Shown here: positions 1 through 6,344 of the stretch, piece by piece | Layout: every line of letters starts with the position of its first letter | Position numbering within the stretch: position 1 is the stretch's first letter | From: DASSHC01 sp035693105 | Lineage (GTDB): Bacteria > Chloroflexota > Chloroflexia > Thermomicrobiales > Thermomicrobiaceae | DNA length: 6,344 nt | Direction: 5' to 3' | Assembly: GCA_035693105.1 (NCBI GenBank) | Contig: DASSHC010000519.1 | Coordinates: forward strand, 1 to 6,344 | Notes under the pieces: generated by a model | Databases searched by the model: none | What the model saw: only the letters and a program-made list of their open reading frames with translations | Told to the model about the DNA's origin: nothing | Translations under genes and position numbers: made by a program

Positions 1-1667
1 TCGGAGCCGGCCCAGAAGACGCCCGCCTGCAGCGGCGATTCGGCGAAGGCGAAGATGGTGGCGTAATACTCGGCTCCGGTGTTGTCCTTGGTAATCGGGC
101 CGCCCGAGGATTTGAGCGTCTTGGGGTCGTGCCGCGTCAGGTCGGGCGAGATGACCTGCCAGCTCTGGCCCTGGTCGGTCGAGCGGTGGACGTACTGCGA
201 TGTGACATAAATATGATCGGGGGTGTGCGGCGAGATCAGGATGGGGTAGGTCCACTGGAAGCGGTACTGCAGATCCTCGGCGCCGTGCCCGATATTGTTC
301 TCCGGCCAGACGTTGATGCTGCGGTGCTCCTTGGTGCGGTGGTCGTAGCGCGTCAGGAAGCCGCCGTAGCTGCCGGCGTAGACGATGTCGGGGTCGCGCG
401 GGTCGACCTGGATGTAGCCGCTCTCGCCACCACCGACCCCGTACTGCTCGTCGCGGGTGATCGCCTCGTACATCGAGCGGCTGGGCACGGTGATGGTGGT
501 GTTGTCCTGCTGCGCGCCGTAGATACGGTAGGGCACCTGGGTGTCGGTGGCGACGTGGTACATCTCGGCCGTCGGCTGGTTGTAGATGCTCGACCAGCTG
601 GCGCCGCCGTTGTAGCTGACCGTGGCGCCGCCGTCGTTCCCCTCGACCATGCGCAGCGGATTGTTGGGGTCGATCCAGAGGTCGTGGTTGTCGCCGTGGG
701 GCACCGGCACGTTCTCGAAGGTCTTGCCGCCGTCGGTCGACTTCCAGGCCTCGACGTTGAGCACCCAGACGGTGTCGGCGTCCTGCGGGTCGGCGTAGAT
801 GTGGTGGTAGTACCAGGCGCGCTGGCGCAGCTCGCGGCTCTCCGAGCCGCGCTGCCAGGTGGCGCCGTAGTCGTCGGAGCGGAAGACGGCGCCATCCTCG
901 GCCTCGATGATGGCGTAGACGCGCCCCGGCTGGGCCGCCGAGGCGGCCACCCCGATCTTGCCCAGCACCCCCTTGGGCAGTCCCTCGTTGCGCGAGATCT
1001 CCTGCCAGGTGTCACCGCCGTCGCTCGACTTGAAGAGGCCGCTGCCGGGGCCACCGCTGACCAGCGCCCAGGGGTAGCGTCGCGCCTCCCAGAGCGCCGC
1101 GTAGATGATGCGCGGGTTGTTGGGGTCGAGCGAGAGATCGATGCCACCGGCGTCCTCACCGCGGTGGAGCACCAAATCCCACGTCTTGCCACCGTCCTGG
1201 CTGCGGTAGATGCCACGCTCCTTGTTGGGGCCGAAGGCGTGGCCGAGCGCGGCGACGTAGACCAGGTCGGGGTTCTGGGGGTGGACGCGCACCTTGCCGA
1301 TGTTGCGCGACTCGGCCAGCCCCAGCGCCTGCCAGGTTTGCCCCCCGTCGCTCGTCTTGTAGACGCCGTCGCCGGTCGAGACGTTGCTGCGAATCGTCGC
1401 CTCGCCCATGCCGGCGTAGATCACGTTGGGGTCGGAGGGCGCGACGGCGAGGCCGCCCACCGAGGCGCGCTTGAAATAGCCGTCGGAGATGTTCTCCCAG
1501 AGGTTGCCGCCGTCGGTCGTCTTCCAGACTCCGCCGCCGGTCGAGCCCATGTAGAAGGTCGTCGGGCGCGTCGGGTGGCCGTCCACCGCCACCACGCGCC
1601 CGCCGCGCATCGGTCCGACAAAGCGCCAGCGCATGCCGTCGAACGCGCCGTTCTCGCTTTCGGTCAT
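1..1667 (-). CDS. Sortilin/Vps10-like BNR (Asp-box) beta-propeller protein, copy B, 3'-truncated by window edge
   Basis: The frame is open for 555 codons from the ATG at 1667-1665 to the window edge; the rest of the gene lies to the left. The start is supported by GAAGGGA at 1674-1680, six bases upstream, and by an N-terminus (MTESENG) that resembles the paralogue's MSERANG. Asp-box motifs (S/T-x-D-x-G-x-x-W) begin at about residues 50, 105, 156, 214 and 264, a variant ending in F at 310, a degenerate one at 351, and another at 496. This spacing fits a multi-bladed Vps10/sortilin-type propeller. Family-typical blocks include HGDNHDLWIDP (324-334), EGNDGGA, GAQQDN, GGGESGY and SGGPITKDNTGAE. 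No signal peptide or membrane segment is visible. Such proteins are often named 'glycosyl hydrolase', but no catalytic role is established and I see no sialidase signature. It lies downstream of its paralogue on the same strand, 291 bp away, so co-transcription is possible but interrupted by repeats. Confidence 0.93.
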   Translation of the reverse strand, partial: MTESENGAFDGMRWRFVGPMRGGRVVAVDGHPTRPTTFYMGSTGGGVWKTTDGGNLWENISDGYFKRASVGGLAVAPSDPNVIYAGMGEATIRSNVSTGDGVYKTSDGGQTWQALGLAESRNIGKVRVHPQNPDLVYVAALGHAFGPNKERGIYRSQDGGKTWDLVLHRGEDAGGIDLSLDPNNPRIIYAALWEARRYPWALVSGGPGSGLFKSSDGGDTWQEISRNEGLPKGVLGKIGVAASAAQPGRVYAIIEAEDGAVFRSDDYGATWQRGSESRELRQRAWYYHHIYADPQDADTVWVLNVEAWKSTDGGKTFENVPVPHGDNHDLWIDPNNPLRMVEGNDGGATVSYNGGASWSSIYNQPTAEMYHVATDTQVPYRIYGAQQDNTTITVPSRSMYEAITRDEQYGVGGGESGYIQVDPRDPDIVYAGSYGGFLTRYDHRTKEHRSINVWPENNIGHGAEDLQYRFQWTYPILISPHTPDHIYVTSQYVHRSTDQGQSWQVISPDLTRHDPKTLKSSGGPITKDNTGAEYYATIFAFAESPLQAGVFWAGS

Positions 1668-1738
1668 ATCACATCCCTTCGTCCGTCATTTCGTTCCCAG
1701 TCACTGTCCATCGAATAGGTTGCGTGCCACTCCAGCAC

Positions 1739-1854
1739 GGATCCCTCGACAGCGCTCGGGATGACAGGGGTAGTGAGGGGCGAACGACGACGAATCGTGT
1801 CGTCCGGAAAGCCGCATCCCTCCCCCTGTCATCCCGAGCGAAGCCGAGGGATCC
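1739..1854. repeat. 116-bp element with 32-bp imperfect inverted arms (REP/MITE-like)
   Basis: Arm 1739-1770 and arm 1823-1854 are reverse complements over 32 bases, apart from a block of about four mismatches in the middle. Both arms end outward in GGATCC and carry the core CTGTCATCCCGAGCG in inverted orientation. The loop between them contains a smaller perfect stem, GACGAC (1786-1791) with GTCGTC (1799-1804). A transcript across it could fold into a long branched hairpin. The arm core resembles dispersed 'TGTCATCC(C/T)GAGCG' repeats found between genes in many bacterial genomes. No open frame of its own and no clear target-site duplication are visible. Confidence 0.8.
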
Positions 1855-1908
1855 GTCTCCCCCTCACGTCACATCCTCGTCGTACGCCACTGTGCCAACC
1901 CCACGTCT

Positions 1909-1936
1909 CCCCTTCTCCCAAAATTGGGAGAAGGGG
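1909..1936. repeat. Perfect 28-bp palindrome downstream of propeller gene A; dispersed repeat or terminator-like hairpin
   Basis: Arms CCCCTTCTCCCAA (1909-1921) and TTGGGAGAAGGGG (1924-1936) are perfect reverse complements separated by AA. The hairpin begins 22 bases after the stop codon of gene A, where a transcription terminator would be expected. No T tract follows on either strand, so intrinsic termination is doubtful. The palindrome and its trailing GGATGAGGG resemble intergenic repeats that I associate with Chloroflexota genomes; copy number cannot be judged from this window. Confidence 0.75.
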
Positions 1937-1958
1937 TGGGAGGATGAGGGCTCCCCGT

Positions 1959-4900
1959 CTACTCCCCCGGCACCATCACCGGCTTGACCTGGTGCTGGGC
2001 CAGCGACTGGTTGAAGTCGGCCACCTCGCGCCGCAGGACCTGGTCGAGCTGCTCGAGCTGGGCGTCGACTTCGCCCGAGAGCTTGTCGAAGACCTCGTAG
2101 TACTGCTGAGCCGGCTTGGTGTCGGCGTTCTGGATCATCCCCGGCAGCGCGCCGAGCTTCTCGCTCAACCCGATCGGGCGCTGCAGCGGGCTGGCCGCCT
2201 CCGGCTGGATCAGCTCCGCCTCCACGGCGTTCAGGCGCTCGACCAGGCGCTTGGCGGCCTCGTCGATCGAGGGATCTTCGACCCGCTTGGCCCAGTCCTG
2301 CACCTGGTCGCGCACGTCGCGCAGCTGCAGGACGGCCTTGTTGGTCTGCGAGATAGCGTCGCGGACCTTGAGCAGCAGGTCGAACTGCGCCTGCAGGTCC
2401 TGCTGGCTGCCGGAGACGCGCGGGTCCTTGCGCACCTCGAACGACTGGGTCTGGCTCTGCCCGTCGACTTTCAGCGTCACCTGGTACTGGCCCGGCACCG
2501 CGATTGGTCCGGCCAGCGCATCTGGGCTGGAGCCGGGGTGGCCCGGCAGCTCGGCCGCCGGAGCGTAGCGCAGGTCCCAGACGAAGCGGTTCAGGCCCGC
2601 CCGCGCGCCCGGCTTCGGCCCTTGTCCCTGGCCGTTGCTCTTGCCGTTGCCCTTGCTGGAGAAGGAGCGGATCTCGTTGCCATTGGCATCGGCGAAGGTC
2701 AGCGTCACCTCTTGCGGCTCGTTCGCCAGTGCGTAGTAGACCACCGCGCCGCTGGGCGGGTTCTTGCCGGCGTCGACGAACTCCGGCTCGACCTGCCCAT
2801 TCGCCTTGGGCACCGGCCGCCAGCTGACCACCATGCCGCCGGTGCGCCCATACGTGAGATAGGGCGCGGCGGCGTCGCCCATGCGGCCGTAGGTGCGGAA
2901 GCGATCGACCGGGCGCGGCTGGAAGAGCTGTGTCTTGGTCTGCGACTCGTTGCCCTGCAGCTGATGCAGCGGCGAGAGGTCGTCGAGGATCCAGAAGGAG
3001 CGGCCGTGGGTGGCGGCGATCAGGTCGCTTCCCTTGATCTCCAGGTCGTGGATCGGCACGACCGGCAGGTTCGTCTGGAAGCGTTGCCAGTGGGCGCCGT
3101 CGTCGAAGGAGATATAGACCGCCGTCTCGGTGCCGGCGTAGAGGAGCCCCTTGCGGTTGGGGTCCTCGCGCACCGTGCGGGTGAAGTCGTTGGCCGGGAT
3201 GCCGTTGGTGATCTTGGTCCAACTCTGGCCGTAGTCGCTGGTCTTGAGGATGTAGGGCGCGAAGTCGTCGTGCTTGTAGCGCGTGGCGGCCACGTAGGCG
3301 GTGGCCGGGTCGTGCGGCGAGGGCTCGATGATCGAGATCAGCGCCCACTCGGGCAGGAGGTTGGCCGGCGGGGTGATGTTCTGCCAGGACTTCCCGCCGT
3401 CCTTGGAAACATGGACGAGTCCATCGTCGGAGCCGGCCCAAAAGAGCCCGGCCTGCAGCGGCGACTCGGCGAAGGCGAAGATGGTGCCGTACGCCTCGGC
3501 GCCGGTGTTGTCCTTGGTGATCGGCCCGCCCGAGGCCTCCATCTTCTCGACCTCGTTGCGCGTCAGGTCGGGGCTGATCACGTCCCAGCTGAAGCCCTCG
3601 TCGGTGGAGCGATGCACGTGATTGGAGCAGGCGTAGAGCGCGTCGGGGTTGTGCTGCGAGTACATGATCGGGTAGGTCCACTGGAAGCGATACTTGTGGT
3701 GCTTGACCCCGCGCCCCATACCGTGGAGCTCCGGCCAGACGGTGACGATGCGCGTCTCCATGGTGCGCCGGTTGAAGCGCAGCATGCGACCGTGGCCGGC
3801 GCCGCTGCCGATGGCGCCGCCGACCACGACGTCGTTGTCGTTCGGCTTGACCGCCAGATAGCCGCTCTCGCCGCCGCCCGGCTCGAACCACTCGGCCTGA
3901 GTGATGGCGCCGCGCGCCGAGGCGCTGGGGACGCTCAGCGCGGTGTTGTCCTGCTGCGAGCCGTAGAGCCGGTAGGGCACCCGGTCGTCGGTGGTCACAT
4001 GGTAGAACTGCGCCGTCGGCTGGTTGAAGATGCTCGACCAGGTCAGCCCGCCGTTGAGCGTGACGTTGGCCCCGCCGTCGTTCCCCTCGATCATGCGGTT
4101 GGAGTTGTTCGGATCGATCCAGAGATCGTGGTTGTCGCCGTGCGGGGTGGGGATGGCGAAGAAATTCTTGCCGCCGTCGGTCGACTTCCAGCACTTGAGG
4201 TTGAGCACCCAGACGGTGTCGGGGTCCTGCGGATCGGCGAAGATGTGCTGGTAGTACCAGGCGCGGCGGCGCAGGTCGCCCTGCTCCGAGAGGCGCTGCC
4301 AGGTGGTGCCGTAGTCATCCGAGCGGAAGAGGGCGCCGTCCTCGGCCTCGACGATGGCGTAGACCCGGCCCGCCTGGGCCGGCGAGGCGACGATGCCGAT
4401 CTTGCCCAGCACCCCCTTGGGCAACCCCTCGTTGCGCGTGATCTCTTCCCAGTTATCACCGCCGTCGAAGGAGCGGAAGATGCCGCTGCCGGGCCCGCCG
4501 CTGCGCAGCGAGTGCGGGTAGCGCTGGGCGTCCCAGAGGGTGGCGTAGAGGATGCGCGGGTTGCGCTCGTCCATTGAGAGGTCGATCGCGCCCGAGTGGT
4601 CGTCGCGGTAGAGGACCTTCTCCCACTTCTCCCCGCCGTCGGTCGAACGGTAGACGCCGCGCTCGGGGTTCGGGCCCCAGACGTGGCCGAAGACGGCGGC
4701 GTAGACGTGCTCCGGGTTCTCCGGATGCACCCGCACGCGCGCGATCGAGTGGCTGTCGTTCAGCCCCGTGTGCTGCCAGCTGCGGCCGCCGTCGGTCGAC
4801 TTGTAGACGCCGTCGCCGTGGGAGACGTTGCCGCGGATGGCGGTCTCGCCGGTGCCGGCGTAGATCACGTTGGGGTCGGAGGGCGCCAGGGCCAGCGCGC

Positions 4901-5129
4901 CGATGGCGCCGACGTTGAGGTAGCCGTCGGTGATGTTCTGCCAGTAGACGCCGGCATCGGTCGTCTTCCAGACGCCGCCGGCGCAGCCGCCGAAGTAGAA
5001 GGTGCCGTACTCGGTGGGGTGCCCGGCCACGGCCACCACGCGCCCGCCGCGGTGCGGGCCGACCAGCCGCCACTCCAGCGCCTGTAGCATGGCCGGATCG
5101 ACCTGGATGCCGTTGGCTCGCTCGCTCAT
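1959..5129 (-). CDS. Sortilin/Vps10-like BNR (Asp-box) beta-propeller protein, copy A, complete (1056 aa)
   Basis: This is a complete 1056-residue gene ending in TAG at 1959-1961. Canonical Asp boxes begin at residues 56, 111, 162, 220, 270, 508, 575, 630 and 674, with an F-ending variant at 316 and a degenerate one at 357. Together they suggest a ten-bladed or double propeller over residues ~15-720, of the sortilin/Vps10 and COG4447 type. ATHGRSFWILDDL (706-718) closes the propeller, as is usual in this family. Residues ~790-900 look like a beta-sandwich, interrupted by a Gly/Asn/Gln-rich linker at 826-841. Residues ~905-1050 are charged and apparently helical. The length of about 1050 aa is normal for the family. 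No signal peptide or membrane segment is seen, so location is uncertain. The start at 5129 has GGAAGGA (5137-5143) seven bases upstream and matches copy B's N-terminus. An in-frame ATG at 5216, adding 29 residues, has a better ribosome site. The biochemical function is unknown; it could bind a protein or glycan. Confidence 0.95.
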   Translation of the reverse strand: MSERANGIQVDPAMLQALEWRLVGPHRGGRVVAVAGHPTEYGTFYFGGCAGGVWKTTDAGVYWQNITDGYLNVGAIGALALAPSDPNVIYAGTGETAIRGNVSHGDGVYKSTDGGRSWQHTGLNDSHSIARVRVHPENPEHVYAAVFGHVWGPNPERGVYRSTDGGEKWEKVLYRDDHSGAIDLSMDERNPRILYATLWDAQRYPHSLRSGGPGSGIFRSFDGGDNWEEITRNEGLPKGVLGKIGIVASPAQAGRVYAIVEAEDGALFRSDDYGTTWQRLSEQGDLRRRAWYYQHIFADPQDPDTVWVLNLKCWKSTDGGKNFFAIPTPHGDNHDLWIDPNNSNRMIEGNDGGANVTLNGGLTWSSIFNQPTAQFYHVTTDDRVPYRLYGSQQDNTALSVPSASARGAITQAEWFEPGGGESGYLAVKPNDNDVVVGGAIGSGAGHGRMLRFNRRTMETRIVTVWPELHGMGRGVKHHKYRFQWTYPIMYSQHNPDALYACSNHVHRSTDEGFSWDVISPDLTRNEVEKMEASGGPITKDNTGAEAYGTIFAFAESPLQAGLFWAGSDDGLVHVSKDGGKSWQNITPPANLLPEWALISIIEPSPHDPATAYVAATRYKHDDFAPYILKTSDYGQSWTKITNGIPANDFTRTVREDPNRKGLLYAGTETAVYISFDDGAHWQRFQTNLPVVPIHDLEIKGSDLIAATHGRSFWILDDLSPLHQLQGNESQTKTQLFQPRPVDRFRTYGRMGDAAAPYLTYGRTGGMVVSWRPVPKANGQVEPEFVDAGKNPPSGAVVYYALANEPQEVTLTFADANGNEIRSFSSKGNGKSNGQGQGPKPGARAGLNRFVWDLRYAPAAELPGHPGSSPDALAGPIAVPGQYQVTLKVDGQSQTQSFEVRKDPRVSGSQQDLQAQFDLLLKVRDAISQTNKAVLQLRDVRDQVQDWAKRVEDPSIDEAAKRLVERLNAVEAELIQPEAASPLQRPIGLSEKLGALPGMIQNADTKPAQQYYEVFDKLSGEVDAQLEQLDQVLRREVADFNQSLAQHQVKPVMVPGE

Positions 5130-5225
5130 CGCCTCGTCCTTCCCCTTGATGGTGCGTCGCTCCTGGGGCGACCGCTCCCTCCCGCAGCCTGCAGCGGAAC
5201 GCGCGCGCCCGGTCATGTGGGCGCG

Positions 5226-5234
5226 ACCTCCTTT
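5226..5234 (-). promoter_or_regulatory. Perfect Shine-Dalgarno sequence favouring an alternative start of propeller gene A
   Basis: On the minus strand this reads AAAGGAGGT, fully complementary to the usual 3' end of 16S rRNA. It sits nine bases before an ATG at 5216-5214 that is in frame with the 1056-residue propeller gene. Translation from there would add 29 Arg-rich residues with no signal-peptide character and no stop before the ATG at 5129. It is a stronger site than the one at 5137-5143, so it may decide the true start. Paralogue comparison favours 5129, so the question stays open. Confidence 0.5.
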
Positions 5235-5308
5235 CTCGCACCGTGTCGGGGGCGCGTCAAGTCGCGGGCAGTTACAAAGCTGCGAGGCTACGCGGGGTGG
5301 CAGATGCC

Positions 5309-5324
5309 GCAGCAACCGTGCTGC
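5309..5324. other. Short perfect inverted repeat in the divergent intergenic region
   Basis: GCAGCA (5309-5314) and TGCTGC (5319-5324) are perfect reverse complements around ACCG. The repeat lies between the leftward propeller gene and the rightward promoter, about 35 bases upstream of the -35 hexamer. It could be an operator or a small leader hairpin on the leftward transcript, but six-base arms are short enough to arise by chance. Confidence 0.3.
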
Positions 5325-5358
5325 TAGACCCGACGGCAATCACGCAATCAGTTTGCTA

Positions 5359-5388
5359 TTGACAGCGCTATTTGGGCGGTGCTAGAGT
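5359..5388 (+). promoter_or_regulatory. Probable sigma70-type promoter of the solute-binding protein gene
   Basis: A perfect -35 hexamer TTGACA lies at 5359-5364. After an 18-base spacer comes a -10 hexamer TAGAGT at 5383-5388 (four of six consensus positions), preceded by TGC at 5380-5382, which makes an extended -10. Transcription would start near 5395 and leave a leader of about 50 bases before the ATG at 5448. The motifs are seen in the sequence; activity is inferred. Confidence 0.65.
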
Positions 5389-5447
5389 CGATTTGGTCGT
5401 TCCACGAGCGTTATGATAAGTAATCAAGCGGACTTGGGGGTAGTGGA

Positions 5448-6344
5448 ATGGGTAAGGCAAGTGACGTAGCTCCGAAGATGAACGATGGTGCATCGCTGCC
5501 TCAGCGGCGCATGTCGCGGCGCCGCCTATTCAGCGGCGCGGCGTTTCTCGGCCTGGGAGCGATCAGCGGCAGCCTTTTGGCTTCCTGTGGTGGAAATTCG
5601 TCTTCTCCGACTTCGGCCGCGTCGACACAGGCTGCCTCTCAAGGCGGTTCAGGAGCTACAACGGCCGCCAGTTCAAACTCAACGCCCGCTTCTGCCTCGT
5701 CCGCGACTGGTCAGAGCAATTCCGGCGAATCACCCAAAAAGGGCGGCACGTGGTCGCTGGCTTTGCTTGCCGATGGCGTGCCTTACCCGATCACGCTTCC
5801 AAACGCGCTGCCGTCGCTACTGACGTGCAAGACCATCTTCAACGACCTGACGAAGTTTGCCCTGAACGACAAGACGATCGAGGTTGTGCCGGATCTGGCT
5901 GAGTCGTGGCAAGCCAACGACACACTCACCGAGTATACATTCAAGCTCCGGCAGGATGTCAAGTGGCATGACGGGAAGCCTTTCACGTCTGATGATGTGA
6001 AGTTCACCGTTGACTCGATGCTCGACCCGAACGTAAACGGGGCCCAGGCAGGCAACATCAGTGCGATCAAGGAGACGCAGGCGGTGGACCCCAATACCGT
6101 CAAGTTCATCTTGAAGTACCCCTATTCCGACCTGCCCACGATGCTCGGTTACAATCAATATGTTTGCCCCAAGCACCTTCTGGACGGACAGGATCTCAAC
6201 AATCCCGCGGATTTCTTGAAGCATCCGGTGGGAACCGGGCCGTTCATGTTCAAGGATATGCAGCACGGCAGCTACGTGGAGGCCGTCGCAAACCCCAATT
6301 ACTTCGGTGACAAACCATATCTGGATAGCGTTGTTTACAAGGTT
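5448..6344 (+). CDS. ABC transporter solute-binding lipoprotein, family 5 (peptide/nickel type), 3'-truncated by window edge
   Basis: The frame is open from ATG 5448 to the window edge, 299 codons. Residues 22-47 form a Tat-type lipoprotein signal: a twin-arginine motif SRRRLF (23-28), a hydrophobic Ala/Gly/Leu stretch, then lipobox LASC with the lipidated Cys at 47. A low-complexity Ser/Thr/Ala linker (about 48-95) would tether the mature protein to the membrane. The SBP_bac_5 fold follows, with the family's characteristic VPDLAESW (147-154), YTFKLRQDVKWHDGKPFTSD (163-182) and GTGPF (262-266). Family members capture oligopeptides, dipeptides, nickel or other solutes outside the membrane and hand them to DppBC/OppBC-type permeases, whose genes would be expected to the right. 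The substrate cannot be told from this part. The start is preceded by GGGGG (5436-5440) at seven bases; Met11 and Met22 lack a better site. GC is visibly lower than in the propeller genes. A typical full length would be about 550-620 aa, so roughly half is present. Confidence 0.95.
   Translation, partial: MGKASDVAPKMNDGASLPQRRMSRRRLFSGAAFLGLGAISGSLLASCGGNSSSPTSAASTQAASQGGSGATTAASSNSTPASASSATGQSNSGESPKKGGTWSLALLADGVPYPITLPNALPSLLTCKTIFNDLTKFALNDKTIEVVPDLAESWQANDTLTEYTFKLRQDVKWHDGKPFTSDDVKFTVDSMLDPNVNGAQAGNISAIKETQAVDPNTVKFILKYPYSDLPTMLGYNQYVCPKHLLDGQDLNNPADFLKHPVGTGPFMFKDMQHGSYVEAVANPNYFGDKPYLDSVVYKV

Larger units (their letters stand above)
5130..5447. other. Divergent intergenic region (318 bp)
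   Basis: This region separates the leftward propeller gene from the rightward solute-binding gene. It holds the rightward promoter (5359-5388), a direct repeat CAATCA at 5337-5342 and 5345-5350 (period eight) just upstream of it, the inverted repeat at 5309-5324, and the strong leftward ribosome site at 5226-5234. I found no convincing leftward -35/-10 pair; the best -35 candidate reads TTGACG on the minus strand near 5257-5262 but lacks a matching -10. The part from 5130 to about 5216 may be coding if the upstream start of the propeller gene is used. Confidence 0.6.

Noticed and set aside
129..1718. A 529-codon open frame on the plus strand opposite propeller gene B
   Set aside because: This has the same antisense artefact character, with Val/Ala/Gly/Asp repeats reflecting reverse-read Asp-box codons. 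The minus-strand reading is conserved with the paralogue.
1739..1936. CRISPR array or insertion sequence in the spacer between the two propeller genes
   Set aside because: There are no regularly spaced direct repeats and no transposase frame; only two separate palindromic structures are present.
1909..1936. A confident intrinsic terminator call
   Set aside because: The stem is strong, but no T tract follows on either strand, so it is reported as a repeat with only possible terminator function.
1864..4194. A 776-codon open frame on the minus strand overlapping gene A in another frame
   Set aside because: Its Arg/Gln/Pro-rich product without domains is a frame-shifted reading of gene A, as are the shorter frames at 353-1216, 4091-4459 and 4456-5241.
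1761..4577. A 938-codon open frame on the plus strand opposite propeller gene A
   Set aside because: It is an antisense shadow of a high-GC gene. The product is low-complexity (Val/Leu/Gly/Arg-rich) with no recognisable domain, while the minus strand encodes a clear conserved family.
1..5129. Sialidase or glycoside hydrolase identity for the propeller genes
   Set aside because: Asp boxes are shared by sialidases and Vps10-like proteins. I see no FRIP-type arginine motif or other catalytic signature, so an enzymatic name is not supported.
5783..6266. Minus-strand open frames under the solute-binding protein gene (5783-6109 and 5817-6266)
   Set aside because: They lie opposite a strongly conserved SBP_bac_5 coding sequence and have no recognisable features.

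Overview
This window looks like a piece of a high-GC bacterial chromosome, most likely from the Chloroflexota (a Thermomicrobia-like lineage is my best guess). The guess rests on three things: large leaderless BNR/Vps10-type propeller proteins, a Tat-type lipoprotein solute-binding protein, and two dispersed-looking intergenic palindromic repeats of a kind common in that phylum. No rRNA or other phylogenetic marker is present, so this is inference.

Layout. Positions 1-1667 (minus strand) hold the first 555 codons of a large Asp-box beta-propeller protein whose 3' end lies outside the window. Positions 1668-1958 are a 291-bp spacer with two repeat structures: a 116-bp element with 32-bp inverted arms (1739-1854) and a perfect 28-bp palindrome (1909-1936). 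Positions 1959-5129 (minus strand) hold a complete 1056-residue paralogue of the first gene, so the two form a head-to-tail tandem pair. Positions 5130-5447 are a divergent intergenic region with a good sigma70-type promoter for the rightward gene and an unusually perfect Shine-Dalgarno sequence pointing left. Positions 5448-6344 (plus strand) hold the first 299 codons of an ABC-transporter solute-binding protein (family 5, oligopeptide/dipeptide/nickel type) with a twin-arginine signal and a lipobox.

How the genes relate. The two propeller proteins belong to the sortilin/Vps10-like, 'photosystem II stability factor-related' (COG4447-like) family. Their biochemical role is unknown, although they are often labelled 'glycosyl hydrolase' in databases. 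They share roughly two thirds of their residues by eye, and neither shows a signal peptide. The solute-binding gene is divergent and clearly lower in GC. It presumably starts a peptide-type ABC transporter operon that continues to the right, and nothing in the sequence ties it functionally to the propeller pair.

I see no clear evidence of a novel multi-gene system. The points most worth a second look are the tandem duplication, the competing translation starts of the complete propeller gene, and the inverted-repeat element between the two copies.
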